Below are positions 46,377 to 54,999 of a stretch of DNA of 64,000 bases, one piece after another. The stretch spans positions 1-64,000 of the forward strand of contig NZ_LDJI01000013.1 in NCBI RefSeq assembly GCF_001431415.1. Direction: 5' to 3'. The stretch is from Stenotrophomonas humi. GTDB lineage: Bacteria; Pseudomonadota; Gammaproteobacteria; Xanthomonadales; Xanthomonadaceae. The translations under genes and the position numbers were made by a program. The notes beneath the pieces were generated by a model, which was not told where the DNA came from, made no database searches, and saw only the letters and a program-made list of their open reading frames with translations. Numbering within the stretch: position 1 is the stretch's first letter; each line of letters starts with the position of its first letter.

Positions 46377-46468
46377 GCCGCTCCGTTGGCCGGGGGTAAG
46401 GCCAACGGCACGTTCTTCTCCAGCGGTACGGACTGCTTGCTGCTGGCGGGCGTGCAGCGAAGGCCCGA

Positions 46469-47266
46469 TCACTGCAGCTGCAACAGTGCGGGCTGCAACG
46501 TGCGGAAGATGCGTTCCAGGCGTTCTGCCCAGGCTTCCTGGCCGGGCGCATCGGCAATCAGGTCCTGGCGGATCTCCAGCTCCACATGCACCAGGCCGCG
46601 CGCTTCGCCGTGCATGGGTACGGCGTAGTCGCTGGTGGTGTTCACCGAATACGGCTCGTTGTCGCCGACCACCAGGTCGCCTTCATCACGCAGTGCCTGC
46701 AGCAGCGCATGGGCGAAGCGTGTGTCCTGGTGATAGAGCACGCCGGCATGCCAGGGGCGCTGGAAGCCGTTCATCGCCGGGGTGAAGCTGTGCATCATCA
46801 CCAGCAATGTGGGAATGCCCGCATCGCGGCGGCGATCCAGCTCGGCATTGATGTGGGCATGGTACGGAGTGTGGATTGCCGCGATGCGCTGCTCGCGCTG
46901 CACATCACTCAAGCCGGTATTGCCGGGAATGGCCGTGCCGTCGCTCACTTCGGGAATCAACGTTGGCGAAGCCAGCGGCCGGTTGCAGTCGATCAGCAGC
47001 CGCGAGTAGGTCTGTTCGATGGCCCAGGCATCCAGCCGCTTCGCCAATGCGCGGGTGGTGCCGGCGATGCCGATGTCCCAGCCGATATGGCGATCCAGTT
47101 CGGCCTGCGGCAGCCCCAGTTCGTCCAGTGATGCCGGTAGGCGCTGCCCGGCATGATCGGCCAGCAGTACGAACGGTGAAGTGCCGTGCGGGTGGTGCGC
47201 GGTGAATACTGGCGGATCGTCCGCGCCAAGCAGCGCGGTTGAGATCTGCAGGCCGGAATCAGCCAC
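46469..47266 (-). CDS. N-formylglutamate amidohydrolase family protein
   Basis: The 265-residue protein belongs to the FGase (HutG-type) family, related to zinc carboxypeptidase folds. Conserved pieces are VLLADHAGQRLPASL near residue 33, HIGWDIGIAG, RLLIDCNR, and HTPYHAHINAELDRR. FGases cleave N-formylglutamate at the end of histidine degradation, but no other hut gene is here, so the substrate may differ. It overlaps the Nudix gene by 8 bp and ends a four-gene operon. Confidence 0.88.
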   Translation of the reverse strand: MADSGLQISTALLGADDPPVFTAHHPHGTSPFVLLADHAGQRLPASLDELGLPQAELDRHIGWDIGIAGTTRALAKRLDAWAIEQTYSRLLIDCNRPLASPTLIPEVSDGTAIPGNTGLSDVQREQRIAAIHTPYHAHINAELDRRRDAGIPTLLVMMHSFTPAMNGFQRPWHAGVLYHQDTRFAHALLQALRDEGDLVVGDNEPYSVNTTSDYAVPMHGEARGLVHVELEIRQDLIADAPGQEAWAERLERIFRTLQPALLQLQ

Positions 47267-47810
47267 GCGGCCTCCCGTCGAGGTGGTGTTCGATCATCCA
47301 CAGGCCGGCCCAGAGCTTGGCATCCAGCTCGTAACCTTCGGCCATCTTTTCCACCAGCCACGCTGCGGCGCGATTGCGCGCGATGGCGTGCACGGTGATG
47401 TCTTCGCTGGCATCACCGCCGCCCGGGCCGATCCTGCGCAGGCCGGTGGCGCGCACGAAGGCGATCTTCTCGCTGCTGGCGCCGGACGAGGTGGGGCCGA
47501 TCATCAGCACTTCGGCGTGGTCGGCGGTCCAGCCGGTTTCTTCTTCCAGCTCGCGTACTGCTGAAACTTCGATGGACTCACCGGCGGTGATGTCGCCCAC
47601 CAGGCCGGCAGGCATCTCGATGGTGCGCGCCTGCAGGGGCACACGAAACTGTTCGACGAACAGCACCTCGTCGTCCGGCGTCACCGCGATGATGATCGCG
47701 GCCAGGCCGCCGGCATGGGTGCGCTCGCTGTATTCCCAGGTGCCGCGCACGACCATGCGCTGGTACTTGCCTTCATAGACGACGCGGGGTTCTGCGGTGT
47801 TATGGCTCAT
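47259..47810 (-). CDS. Nudix hydrolase, ADP-ribose pyrophosphatase-like
   Basis: The 183-residue protein from the ATG at 47810 has a complete Nudix box, with Gly-x5-Glu and the core REL-EEETGW near residues 76-98. An upstream AGLV and the loop EQFRVPLQARTIEMPAG fit the ADP-sugar pyrophosphatase group (NudF/NudE-like). It would split ADP-ribose or a similar nucleotide into two monophosphates. Its start overlaps the ExoIX-like gene by 4 bp. A longer open frame upstream is antisense-like noise. Confidence 0.9.
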   Translation of the reverse strand: MSHNTAEPRVVYEGKYQRMVVRGTWEYSERTHAGGLAAIIIAVTPDDEVLFVEQFRVPLQARTIEMPAGLVGDITAGESIEVSAVRELEEETGWTADHAEVLMIGPTSSGASSEKIAFVRATGLRRIGPGGGDASEDITVHAIARNRAAAWLVEKMAEGYELDAKLWAGLWMIEHHLDGRPRG

Positions 47811-48745
47811 GCGAACTCGTTGGCGGGAGAGGAGGGGGATTCCAGTCCGGCGGCGGCCAGCAGCCGGCGCCGGGTCAGCGGGCCGAAGCGCAGTGCTTCG
47901 CACAGGCCGCCGAGCATGTCGGCATCGGCGGGGCTGCGCACGAAGGCGGGCTGTGCGTGCGGCAGCGGCGCGTGGACGGCAACGGTGGTCAATTGCCGGA
48001 ACAACAACACCTGCTCGCGTTGTTCGCGCAGGCGCACGGCCATGGTGGCGGCACCACGCAGGCGCAGGAACGGCACCTCGTCGATGCGCTCCAACAGCGC
48101 ATCCAGGCTGCCGAAATGGGCCAGCAGCACCGCTGCGGATTTGGTGCCGATGCCGGACACGCCAGGGATGTTGTCCACCGCGTCGCCACACAGCGCCAGG
48201 TAGTCGGCCATCTGGTGCGCATGCACGCCATGGCGCGCCTTCACCCCGGCTGCTCCCCAGCGCTGGTTGCGGGCGTAGTCCCACTGCTCGTCGTGTTCGA
48301 GCAACAGCTGCGACAGATCCTTGTCGGCCGAGACGATCACCCCGCGCAGACGGTGCTGGTGGCCGGCCTGCAGCGCGCTGCCGATCAGGTCGTCGGCCTC
48401 GTACTCGCGATCGGCCAGCACGTCCAGGCCCAATGCCGCGCACAGCGCCTTGCAGTGGGCGAACTGGCGGCGCAGTTCATCCGGGGCCGGGTCGCGGTTG
48501 GCCTTGTAGGCCGGGTACAGCGCGTGCCGGAAGCAGCTGTCCAGCGCTTCGTCGAACGCCACCGCGATGTGGCGCGGGCGCTCGCGCTCCAGCAGGTCCA
48601 GCAGGAAGCGTGCAAAGCCATGCACCGCGTTGACCGGCCAGCCCTGGTTGTCCTGGAACTCGTTGGGCATCGAGTGCCAGGCACGGAATACATAGAGGCT
48701 GGCGTCGATCAGATAGAGCGGCTGCCGTACCGGCAGGGTGCTCAC
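47807..48745 (-). CDS. 5'-3' exonuclease / flap endonuclease-like protein (ExoIX/PolI N-domain family)
   Basis: The 312-residue protein matches the 5'-nuclease domain of DNA polymerase I as a separate polypeptide. It has YLIDASLYVFRAWHS near the start, VAFDEALDSCFRHALYPAYK, the metal-binding EYEADDLIGS and SADKDLSQLL, and a helix-hairpin-helix with GVSGIGTKSAAVLL near 190-205. It is longer than E. coli Xni (251) and keeps the acidic residues for the metal sites that Xni partly lacks. It sits in the middle of the four-gene operon. Confidence 0.88.
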   Translation of the reverse strand: MSTLPVRQPLYLIDASLYVFRAWHSMPNEFQDNQGWPVNAVHGFARFLLDLLERERPRHIAVAFDEALDSCFRHALYPAYKANRDPAPDELRRQFAHCKALCAALGLDVLADREYEADDLIGSALQAGHQHRLRGVIVSADKDLSQLLLEHDEQWDYARNQRWGAAGVKARHGVHAHQMADYLALCGDAVDNIPGVSGIGTKSAAVLLAHFGSLDALLERIDEVPFLRLRGAATMAVRLREQREQVLLFRQLTTVAVHAPLPHAQPAFVRSPADADMLGGLCEALRFGPLTRRRLLAAAGLESPSSPANEFA

Positions 48746-49317
48746 GGCTGCCAGTCCTGCAGCAGCGCTGCCGGATCCGGGCGCTCGCGGTCGGGGACTT
48801 CCAGTTTGGGGGTGCCAATATGGATGAAGCCGACGATGCGTTCGTTCTCAATCAGGCCCAGATGGCGGCTGACCTCGACGTCATAGGCCATCCACGCGGT
48901 CAGCCACTGCGCACCGAAGCCGGCACCCTGCGCGGCCTGCAGCAGCGCAAAGCACACACAGCCGGCGGTCAGCAGCTGCTCCTGCGCGGGTACCTTGTGG
49001 TCAGGCTGCAGGCGCGCGATGACGGTGACGATCAGGGGCGCATGTGAAAACCGCAGGCGGTCCTTCTCGACCGCCGCCTCGGCCGCCTGCGGGTCGCGCT
49101 GGCGGCTGCGTTGGGCCAGGAACTCACCCAATGCGTGACGCGCGTCGCCACGCAGCTGCAGGAAACGGTAAGGCACCAGTTTGCCGTGGTCGGGCACGCG
49201 CACCGCGGACTGGAGCATGCGCAGCAGGGTGGCCGGGTCCGGGGCAGGTTCGCCCAGTTGTCTGGACGGGACCGAAAGGCGCTGGTCCAGCGCTTGCATG
49301 AAGCAGTTGTCGGGCAT
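48742..49317 (-). CDS. Nitroreductase family protein (YdjA-like)
   Basis: The 191-residue product is a small FMN-binding nitroreductase. It has RLSVPSRQLGEPAPDP near the start, VRVPDHGKLVPYRFL (near 39-53), and the C-terminal GFIHIGTPK with Pro. E. coli YdjA (183 residues) is close in size. Nitroreductases reduce nitro, quinone or other electrophiles with NAD(P)H; the natural substrate is unknown. It is the first gene of the operon, overlapping ExoIX-like by 4 bp. Confidence 0.88.
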   Translation of the reverse strand: MPDNCFMQALDQRLSVPSRQLGEPAPDPATLLRMLQSAVRVPDHGKLVPYRFLQLRGDARHALGEFLAQRSRQRDPQAAEAAVEKDRLRFSHAPLIVTVIARLQPDHKVPAQEQLLTAGCVCFALLQAAQGAGFGAQWLTAWMAYDVEVSRHLGLIENERIVGFIHIGTPKLEVPDRERPDPAALLQDWQP

Positions 49318-49630
49318 GACTCACCGAGGGGGAAACACGGCCATGGATTATAGACGCCGCCGCCATGGCGGCCCGATGACGGCTTTGGGAGCCAATTCTG
49401 TGCACTCCGTCAGGCGGCTGAATACCGCAGGATTCGCCAATATCCCGCAGCACGCTTAGCATGTCGGCTTATGCCGGCATGCCGGCCACGAGGTATGAAG
49501 TGCGCACTGCATCACTGACCCTGTTCAGCTTCTCCGCCTACCATGCGCACGCGGGTTCAGGGGCCGCGTCTGCAATCAACCATCCGTTTTCCAGAATGCC
49601 AGCGCCTTACAGGGTGTGGAGCCTTTGCGC
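49318..49630. other. Divergent intergenic region, no gene seen
   Basis: About 313 bp between the nitroreductase and DUF1631 genes must hold both promoters. The only clear structure is a perfect 14-bp palindrome GCCGGCATGCCGGC at 49473-49486, which could be an operator. I see no small reading frame with a ribosome-binding site, and no strong sigma-70 boxes. Confidence 0.45.
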
Positions 49631-51946
49631 ATGAACTCCAATCCGCATCCCGCCGGTCAGCCCGGCCGTAACCCGAACCTGCTGGCACTTTCCCGCGAGG
49701 CCGCCTTGCCGTTGCTGGCGCAGGCCTTTGGCAAGGTGCTGGCCGGCTTTGACGACGTCCTGTTCGACCGTGCCGAGACCGCCGGTCCGTCGCAGCTGGC
49801 CTTCCTGGACGGCATGCGCGAGCTGCGCCGGCGCCGGGAAGAAATCGCCAGCCGCTTTGGCAGCCACCTGCAGCAGGCCTGGTCGGCATTGGAGGCCGGT
49901 ACGCCGTTGTCGGCTGACAGCGTATTGGCCGGGCAGAGCGACGGTGGCCTGAGCCTGGTGCCCGAGCACATTCTCGAATCGCGTCTGGCGGTGCGTAATT
50001 TCGCCACCGTGCTGCTACGTGACTGGAAGCAGGTGCTGGCGCGGCTGGATCACCGTCTGGCGTGGATCAGTGGTGTGCCTGCGCTGGACGCGGACACCAA
50101 CCCCATCGGCCCCGAGCACATCGGTGTGGCCGTGCATGAAGCGTTCTATACCTGCGAATTGGCCCCGGAAGTACGGCTGGTGCTGTTCAAGCTGTGCGAG
50201 CGCGAGTTCGCCGCCGGCATCGGCAAGCTGTACGAATCGGTGGATGAGCGTCTGGCCCAGGCCGGTGCCGCCCCGGAAGTACCGGCACCGCGCCGCGTCG
50301 CGCCGGCCCGCCCGTCGGCTGCCGAACAGCAACCGGGAGACGACGACAGCCAGGACCCCGGGCACGCACCGATGTGGGCGCAGCGTTTCTCCGAACGCTG
50401 GAGCCAGCGCCGCAGCAGCATGTCCGGTGCCGCTGGCCACGACGGTGGTGGCGCAGCGGCAGGCGGTGGTTTTGACGAGGACGGCGGCTTTGGCAACCAT
50501 CAGAGCGTGGTGCTCGAAGCGCTGCATGAACTGCTGGCGCAGACCCGCCAGACCCGCGAAGGCGTGAACGCCGCAGGCGCTGCGCTGAACAACGCCAACG
50601 CCCAGCAACGCTCGCTCAACCAGCGCGAAATGATGTCGGTGTTGTCGCTGCTGCAGGCCACGCCCAGCGCCACGCTGCGTGCCGCAGTTGGTGAAGACGG
50701 CGAATCACTGGCGCAGCGGCTCAAGAGTGAAGTGCTGTCCGGCGCCACCCGTCTGGGTGTCGATCCGGCACAGGCGCACCTGGATCCGCAGGACGAGGAC
50801 GCCATCGACCTGGTTGGCATGCTGTTCGACGTGATGCTGGACGAGCGCGACCTGGAAGGGCGCTCGCGTGAACTGATCGGTCGCTTGGTGGTGCCGTTCG
50901 TCAAGGTCGCCATGCTGGACCGGCGCATGTTCGTGCAGAAGACCCACCCGGCCCGCAAGCTGCTCAATTCGCTGGCCGAAGCCTGTGAAGGCAATGCCGG
51001 CGAAAGCCAGGCCGAGCGCGCGCTGATGGGCAAGGTCGAAGAAATCATTGAAAGGTTGACTGCCGAGTTCAACGAGAACCTGGCGATCTTCCTGACCCTG
51101 GAAGAAGAATTCCGCGAGTTCCTCTCCCAGCACCGCCGTCGCATCGAGATTGCCGAGCGCCGCGCCGCTGAAACCCAGCGTGGCCAGGAAAAGCTGGAAA
51201 TGGCGCGCAGCCGCGCCGGCACCGAGCTGGACAAGCGGGTGGAGGGTGCGCCGCTGCCCAAGGCGATCAATGACTTCCTGCGCCAGCCATGGAGCCATCA
51301 TCTGACGATGACGCTGCTGCGCGAAGGTGACGAAGGCGAAGGTGTGAGCGAGGCCTTGAAGTTGGCCGATGACATGCTGGAGGAAGTGGCACAGGCGCGC
51401 CGTCATATTGTCGGCAAGCCGTGGTTGCAGGCCAGCCAGCCAGCCTTGCGCAAGGTGTTTTCCAGCGTGGGCCTGCACGGCGACGGTGGCAGCAGTGCCA
51501 TCGATGCCCTGCACGACACCCTGCAGGCCATCGCCGAGGCCCGTCCTGAACTGGAGCGCGCGCTGCCCGAGCTGCCGCAGGTGGTATTGCCAAGCCCACC
51601 GGTACAGGAGGCACCTGCCATCGAGTTCGGCAGCAGCGCCAAGGCCGAGGATTTCGATGACGCCGATGCCGAGCGTTTCCGTCGCATGGAAATCGGCACC
51701 TGGCTGGACTTCATCGACAAGGACGGCAAGATGCAGGCCGGCAAGCTGTCCTGGGTGAGCCCGATCTCCTCGCGTTTGTTGTTCGTCAGCCGTCGTGGCA
51801 TCCGCTTCTGTGTGGCCTCGCCGGAAGAACTGGCGGTAATGGTGCGGCTGGGCCGCTTGCGTCCACATGTGGACGACGGCGCCTTCGACAGCGCCATGCA
51901 GGGCGTGATCGACCGCCTGGAGCCGCAGGCCGCACCGACCAACTGA
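49631..51946 (+). CDS. DUF1631 protein
   Basis: The 771-residue protein belongs to DUF1631, often wrongly called thymidine phosphorylase. It is long, helical and acidic, with a low-complexity Gly/Arg segment near 250-290 (GAAGHDGGGAAAGGG). A C-terminal part follows (IGTWLDFIDKDGKMQAGKLS and LFVSRRGIRFCVAS) that looks like a beta-barrel of PilZ type and suggests second-messenger or ligand binding. The ATG at 49631 is chosen; a GTG five codons earlier is possible. Function is unknown; it has no signal peptide. Confidence 0.85.
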   Translation: MNSNPHPAGQPGRNPNLLALSREAALPLLAQAFGKVLAGFDDVLFDRAETAGPSQLAFLDGMRELRRRREEIASRFGSHLQQAWSALEAGTPLSADSVLAGQSDGGLSLVPEHILESRLAVRNFATVLLRDWKQVLARLDHRLAWISGVPALDADTNPIGPEHIGVAVHEAFYTCELAPEVRLVLFKLCEREFAAGIGKLYESVDERLAQAGAAPEVPAPRRVAPARPSAAEQQPGDDDSQDPGHAPMWAQRFSERWSQRRSSMSGAAGHDGGGAAAGGGFDEDGGFGNHQSVVLEALHELLAQTRQTREGVNAAGAALNNANAQQRSLNQREMMSVLSLLQATPSATLRAAVGEDGESLAQRLKSEVLSGATRLGVDPAQAHLDPQDEDAIDLVGMLFDVMLDERDLEGRSRELIGRLVVPFVKVAMLDRRMFVQKTHPARKLLNSLAEACEGNAGESQAERALMGKVEEIIERLTAEFNENLAIFLTLEEEFREFLSQHRRRIEIAERRAAETQRGQEKLEMARSRAGTELDKRVEGAPLPKAINDFLRQPWSHHLTMTLLREGDEGEGVSEALKLADDMLEEVAQARRHIVGKPWLQASQPALRKVFSSVGLHGDGGSSAIDALHDTLQAIAEARPELERALPELPQVVLPSPPVQEAPAIEFGSSAKAEDFDDADAERFRRMEIGTWLDFIDKDGKMQAGKLSWVSPISSRLLFVSRRGIRFCVASPEELAVMVRLGRLRPHVDDGAFDSAMQGVIDRLEPQAAPTN

Positions 51947-52028
51947 CCGGCGTGCGGCAGGCAATCTGCCGCGCGGCTTCGGCTTTGCTACGATCCGGGT
52001 GTTGATCCACTGCGCATCGGGTACCGGA

Positions 52029-53132
52029 ATGGCCGTTGATGTACGGGTGTTGAAAGAAGCCGCAAGCGGCGAACGGCGCGTCGCCGCCACGCCGGAAACC
52101 GTGAAGAAGTTGCTGGCCGCTGGCGCACGGGTGCATGTGCAGCCCGGCGCAGGCCAGTCGGCGGGGTTCCCCGATCAGGCCTACCTGGATGCAGGCGCGC
52201 AGATTGACGACGCGCTGGAGCAGGGCGAGTTGGTGCTGTGCGTACAGACGCCACCGCCGGCGGTGATCGCACGCCTCAGGCAGGGCGCCACGCTGGTCGG
52301 CATGCTGCATCCGCAGGCCGAACCCGAGCGCAGCAGCGCCCTGCAGTCGCGCCAGCTGCAGACCTTTCCACTGGAACGCCTGCCACGCACCACGCGCGCG
52401 CAGGCGATGGACGTACTCAGCTCGCAGGCCGGCATGGCCGGTTACAAGGCGACCTTGATCGCCGCGCAGCTCGCGCCGCGGTTCTTCCCGATGCTGACCA
52501 CGGCTGCCGGCACCATCCGCCCGTCCAAGGTGTTGATTGTCGGTGCAGGCGTGGCCGGCTTGCAGGCGGTGGCCACGGCCAAGCGGCTGGGCGCGCAGGT
52601 GGAGGGTTTCGACGTCCGCCCGGAAACCCGTGAGCAGATCGAATCATTGGGCGGCAAGTTCCTGGACCTGGGCGTCAGCGCCGCAGGCGAAGGCGGCTAT
52701 GCCCGGCAACTGACCGATGACGAGCGCGCCGAGCAGCAGCGTCGTCTGGCGGAACACCTGAAGGGCGTGGACGTGGTGGTCTGCACCGCTGCGGTGCCGG
52801 GTCGTCCCGCACCGAAGATCATCACCGCGACGATGGTGGACGGTATGCGTCCAGGCAGCGTGATCGTGGATCTGGCAGCGGAAACCGGCGGCAACTGCGA
52901 GGCAACCCGGCCAGGTGAAACCGTGGAGACGGGCGGCGTGATCGTTGCCGGGCCATTGGACCTGGCCAGCATGGGTGCCGTGCATGCCAGCGAGATGTAC
53001 GCACGCAACGTCTACAACTTCGTCGCGCTGTTTCTGAAGGATGGCGCGCTGCAGTTCGATTGGAACGACGAATTGCTGGCGAAGACGGTGTGGCCAGCGC
53101 GGCCGGCCGGTGGGGAAATCCCACCGGTGTGA
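52029..53132 (+). CDS. pntAA: NAD(P) transhydrogenase subunit alpha part 1
   Basis: PntAA is the soluble NAD(H)-binding domain I of the proton-translocating transhydrogenase. The 367-residue protein has VLKEAASGERRVAATP near the start, the substrate region FPMLTTAAGTIRPSKV, and the NAD motif IVGAGVAGLQAVATAKRLGA near 170-190. DVVVCTAAVPGRPAPKI follows. In E. coli it is fused with PntAB in PntA; here the parts are separate genes. The other pnt genes start only at 54697, after an opposing three-gene operon. Confidence 0.93.
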   Translation: MAVDVRVLKEAASGERRVAATPETVKKLLAAGARVHVQPGAGQSAGFPDQAYLDAGAQIDDALEQGELVLCVQTPPPAVIARLRQGATLVGMLHPQAEPERSSALQSRQLQTFPLERLPRTTRAQAMDVLSSQAGMAGYKATLIAAQLAPRFFPMLTTAAGTIRPSKVLIVGAGVAGLQAVATAKRLGAQVEGFDVRPETREQIESLGGKFLDLGVSAAGEGGYARQLTDDERAEQQRRLAEHLKGVDVVVCTAAVPGRPAPKIITATMVDGMRPGSVIVDLAAETGGNCEATRPGETVETGGVIVAGPLDLASMGAVHASEMYARNVYNFVALFLKDGALQFDWNDELLAKTVWPARPAGGEIPPV

Positions 53133-53223
53133 GATGGGTTTCTCAGGGGCGAGGTTGATGTTCACCCCAAATGAAACCCAACACGTCCCTCGAAAATCCC
53201 CGGCCCGCAGATGCAGCAACCCC

Positions 53224-53655
53224 TCAGCGCGGTGACCGCGACGGTGGCGGATTCGCCTCCACCCATTGCCTGCGTTGTTCCGGCGTCATCTTCTGCCACT
53301 GATCATGCAGTTGCTGGCGTTGTTCTTTGTCCATGCCGCGCATTTTGGCGAACAAGGCCTGCGCCTCGCGGCGCTGCTGCGGTGCCATGTGCTCGAAGCG
53401 ATGCATGCCGCGACGGGCCTGTTCGCGCTGTTCCGGCGTCATCTGCTGCCAGCTGCGGGCATGGTCGTAAATACGCTGGCGGCGCTCGGGCGAGGCATTC
53501 CAGCGGTCGCGCATGGGGGCGACCAGGGTTTCGCGTTGCGCCGGGCTGAGCTGGTCCCATTCCGGCAGCGGTTGTTGTGCCAGGGCAGGCGCACTGGCCA
53601 GGGCCATCAACAAGGGCAGAAGCAGGCGGGCTGTCAGGGTCTTCATGGTGTTCAT
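53224..53655 (-). CDS. DUF3106 exported protein
   Basis: The 143-residue protein has a signal peptide (LLLPLLMALASAPALA) and then DUF3106. Near-repeats of an M-T/A-P-E/Q-QR unit (QMTPEQREQ, HMAPQQRRE, KMTPEQRRQ) sit in a Gln/Arg-rich helical region. The domain resembles heavy-metal-responsive Spy/CpxP-like helices in composition, but no direct homology is claimed. The start overlaps the single-TM protein gene by 4 bp (ATGA). It ends the sigma-factor operon. Confidence 0.85.
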   Translation of the reverse strand: MNTMKTLTARLLLPLLMALASAPALAQQPLPEWDQLSPAQRETLVAPMRDRWNASPERRQRIYDHARSWQQMTPEQREQARRGMHRFEHMAPQQRREAQALFAKMRGMDKEQRQQLHDQWQKMTPEQRRQWVEANPPPSRSPR

Positions 53656-54017
53656 TCCATCGCCAGGGCGCCGTCCGAGCCCAGCCACAGGTACAGCTCC
53701 GGGCTTTCGTCGAACAGCAGGGTGTCATCGGAGGTGTCGTCGCCGGTTGCCGCCACGGTGTTGCTGGGCAGATCCGGTGGCGCGATGTTGTTGAAGCGCG
53801 CTGCGACCGTCACCGCCAGGACCGCCGAGCAGGCGGTCGCCAACCACCAGCCCCGGCGGCGCCAGGGCGAGCTTGCCGTATGGGCTGAGGTGGCCTGCAG
53901 GCGTGCCTGCCGCAGCTGTGACAGCGTGGCAGGCGAGAGTGCGCCTTCGGCATGTTGCTGCAGTTGTCGCAGCGACTGGTCGAAATCGTCGTGCGGGGAT
54001 GTGGGCATGCGATTCAC
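53652..54017 (-). CDS. Single-pass membrane protein, likely anti-sigma factor partner
   Basis: The 121-residue product has a cytoplasmic-looking N-terminal region (LRQLQQHAEGALSPATLSQL, near 16-35), one transmembrane segment (WWLATACSAVLAVTVAARF, about 57-75), and a short acidic periplasmic tail. It lies directly between an ECF-type sigma gene and an exported protein, with 4-bp overlaps on both sides. That position suggests it tethers or senses for the sigma factor. I see no zinc-binding HxxxCxxC motif, so it is not a classical ZAS-type anti-sigma. Confidence 0.75.
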   Translation of the reverse strand: MNRMPTSPHDDFDQSLRQLQQHAEGALSPATLSQLRQARLQATSAHTASSPWRRRGWWLATACSAVLAVTVAARFNNIAPPDLPSNTVAATGDDTSDDTLLFDESPELYLWLGSDGALAME

Positions 54018-54562
54018 CGCGTGGCCTCCAGTTGTTTCTGCAAAGCGTCGCGCGCGCGCGACAGGTGGGTTTTGACCGAGCCTTCCGAGCAGCCCATGGC
54101 CTTGGCCGTGGTGGCGACGTCCAGTTCCTGCAGCACGCGCAGCCCGAAGGCTTCGCGCTGGCGTGCCGGCAGCTGCCGCAGTGCCTGCACCAGACGGGCG
54201 TAATCCTGCTGCTGCTCATGCTGTTGTGCCGGGCCGGCGGTGTGGTCCGCCCAGTCGATGGCGCTGTCCTGGTCCTGCTCTTCCTGCGGTGCCCAGAACT
54301 TCAGGCGGAAACTGCGACGGCGCTGCAGGTCGATGATGCGGCGGCGCAGGATGCTCCAGAACAATGGTGTCCATTCTTCGGACGGATGTTCGCGGTAGCC
54401 GAGCATCCGTTCCATCGCGTCCTGCACCGCGTCCAGCGCATCGTCGCGCTGGCGCAGGCCGGCTTCGGCGAAGCGGAACGCACGCGGTCCGATCCCCGCC
54501 AGGAAAGCATCCAGCGAGGCAGGTGGGGCGATGGACGTCAGGGGCGGGCTGGTCACCAGCAC
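54014..54562 (-). CDS. ECF-type RNA polymerase sigma factor
   Basis: The 182-residue product from a GTG start has region 2 (ALDAVQDAMERML, then WTPLFWSILRRRIIDL) and region 4 (LRQLPARQREAFGLRVLQEL, then GCSEGSVKTHLSRARDAL), joined by a Gln-rich linker. Region 3 is missing, as in ECF sigma factors. It probably drives its own operon and others under envelope or redox stress. A GTG two codons later is an alternative start. Confidence 0.9.
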   Translation of the reverse strand: MLVTSPPLTSIAPPASLDAFLAGIGPRAFRFAEAGLRQRDDALDAVQDAMERMLGYREHPSEEWTPLFWSILRRRIIDLQRRRSFRLKFWAPQEEQDQDSAIDWADHTAGPAQQHEQQQDYARLVQALRQLPARQREAFGLRVLQELDVATTAKAMGCSEGSVKTHLSRARDALQKQLEATR

Positions 54563-54696
54563 AGGGTAGCGTTCCGGTCGTTACTGGGGGTGTTAACGCG
54601 CGAGGGCCGGATTGGTTGACACCGCAACGGTCGCATCGCCTTGACCAGCATGGTTATGATGCCGGGCAGGCCGTTCCAGCCTCGGAGAGAGCAGCA

Positions 54697-54999
54697 ATGA
54701 GCGATGGGTTCGTGGCGTTGTATATCTTCATGCTGGCAGCCATTGCCGGCCATGTGATCATTTCGCGGGTGCCGGTGATCCTGCATACCCCGTTGATGTC
54801 CGGTTCCAACTTCATCCACGGCATTGTATTGATTGGCGCGATGGTGGTGCTGGGCCATGCCGATACCACGCTGGAGAAAGCCATCGGCTTCATCGCGGTG
54901 GCCCTGGGCGCAGGCAATGCCGCCGGTGGCTATGTGGTCACCGAGCGCATGCTGGAGATGTTCAAAAGCTCGAAGAAGCCGGACGGGAAGGGGCAATGA
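54697..54999 (+). CDS. pntAB: NAD(P) transhydrogenase subunit alpha part 2
   Basis: PntAB supplies the first transmembrane helices of domain II. The 100-residue product has three hydrophobic segments: FVALYIFMLAAIAGHVIISR, FIHGIVLIGAMVVLGHA, and the one around AIGFIAVALGAGNAAGGYVV. HTPLMSGSNFIHG is the family signature, and FIAVALGAGNAAGG and VVTERML are also conserved. The end overlaps the next gene by 4 bp. The ATG at 54697 has GGAGAG upstream. Confidence 0.93.
   Translation: MSDGFVALYIFMLAAIAGHVIISRVPVILHTPLMSGSNFIHGIVLIGAMVVLGHADTTLEKAIGFIAVALGAGNAAGGYVVTERMLEMFKSSKKPDGKGQ

Noticed and set aside
47811..48443. N-terminal extension of the Nudix gene
   Set aside because: It overlaps the ExoIX-like gene in another frame and is Arg/Ala-rich noise; the ATG at 47810 overlaps ExoIX-like by the usual 4 bp.
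54571..54576. GGAACG as an ECF -35 box for sigma autoregulation
   Set aside because: It lies only 10 bp before the sigma start codon, so its -10 would fall inside the gene; it more likely serves translation or is chance.
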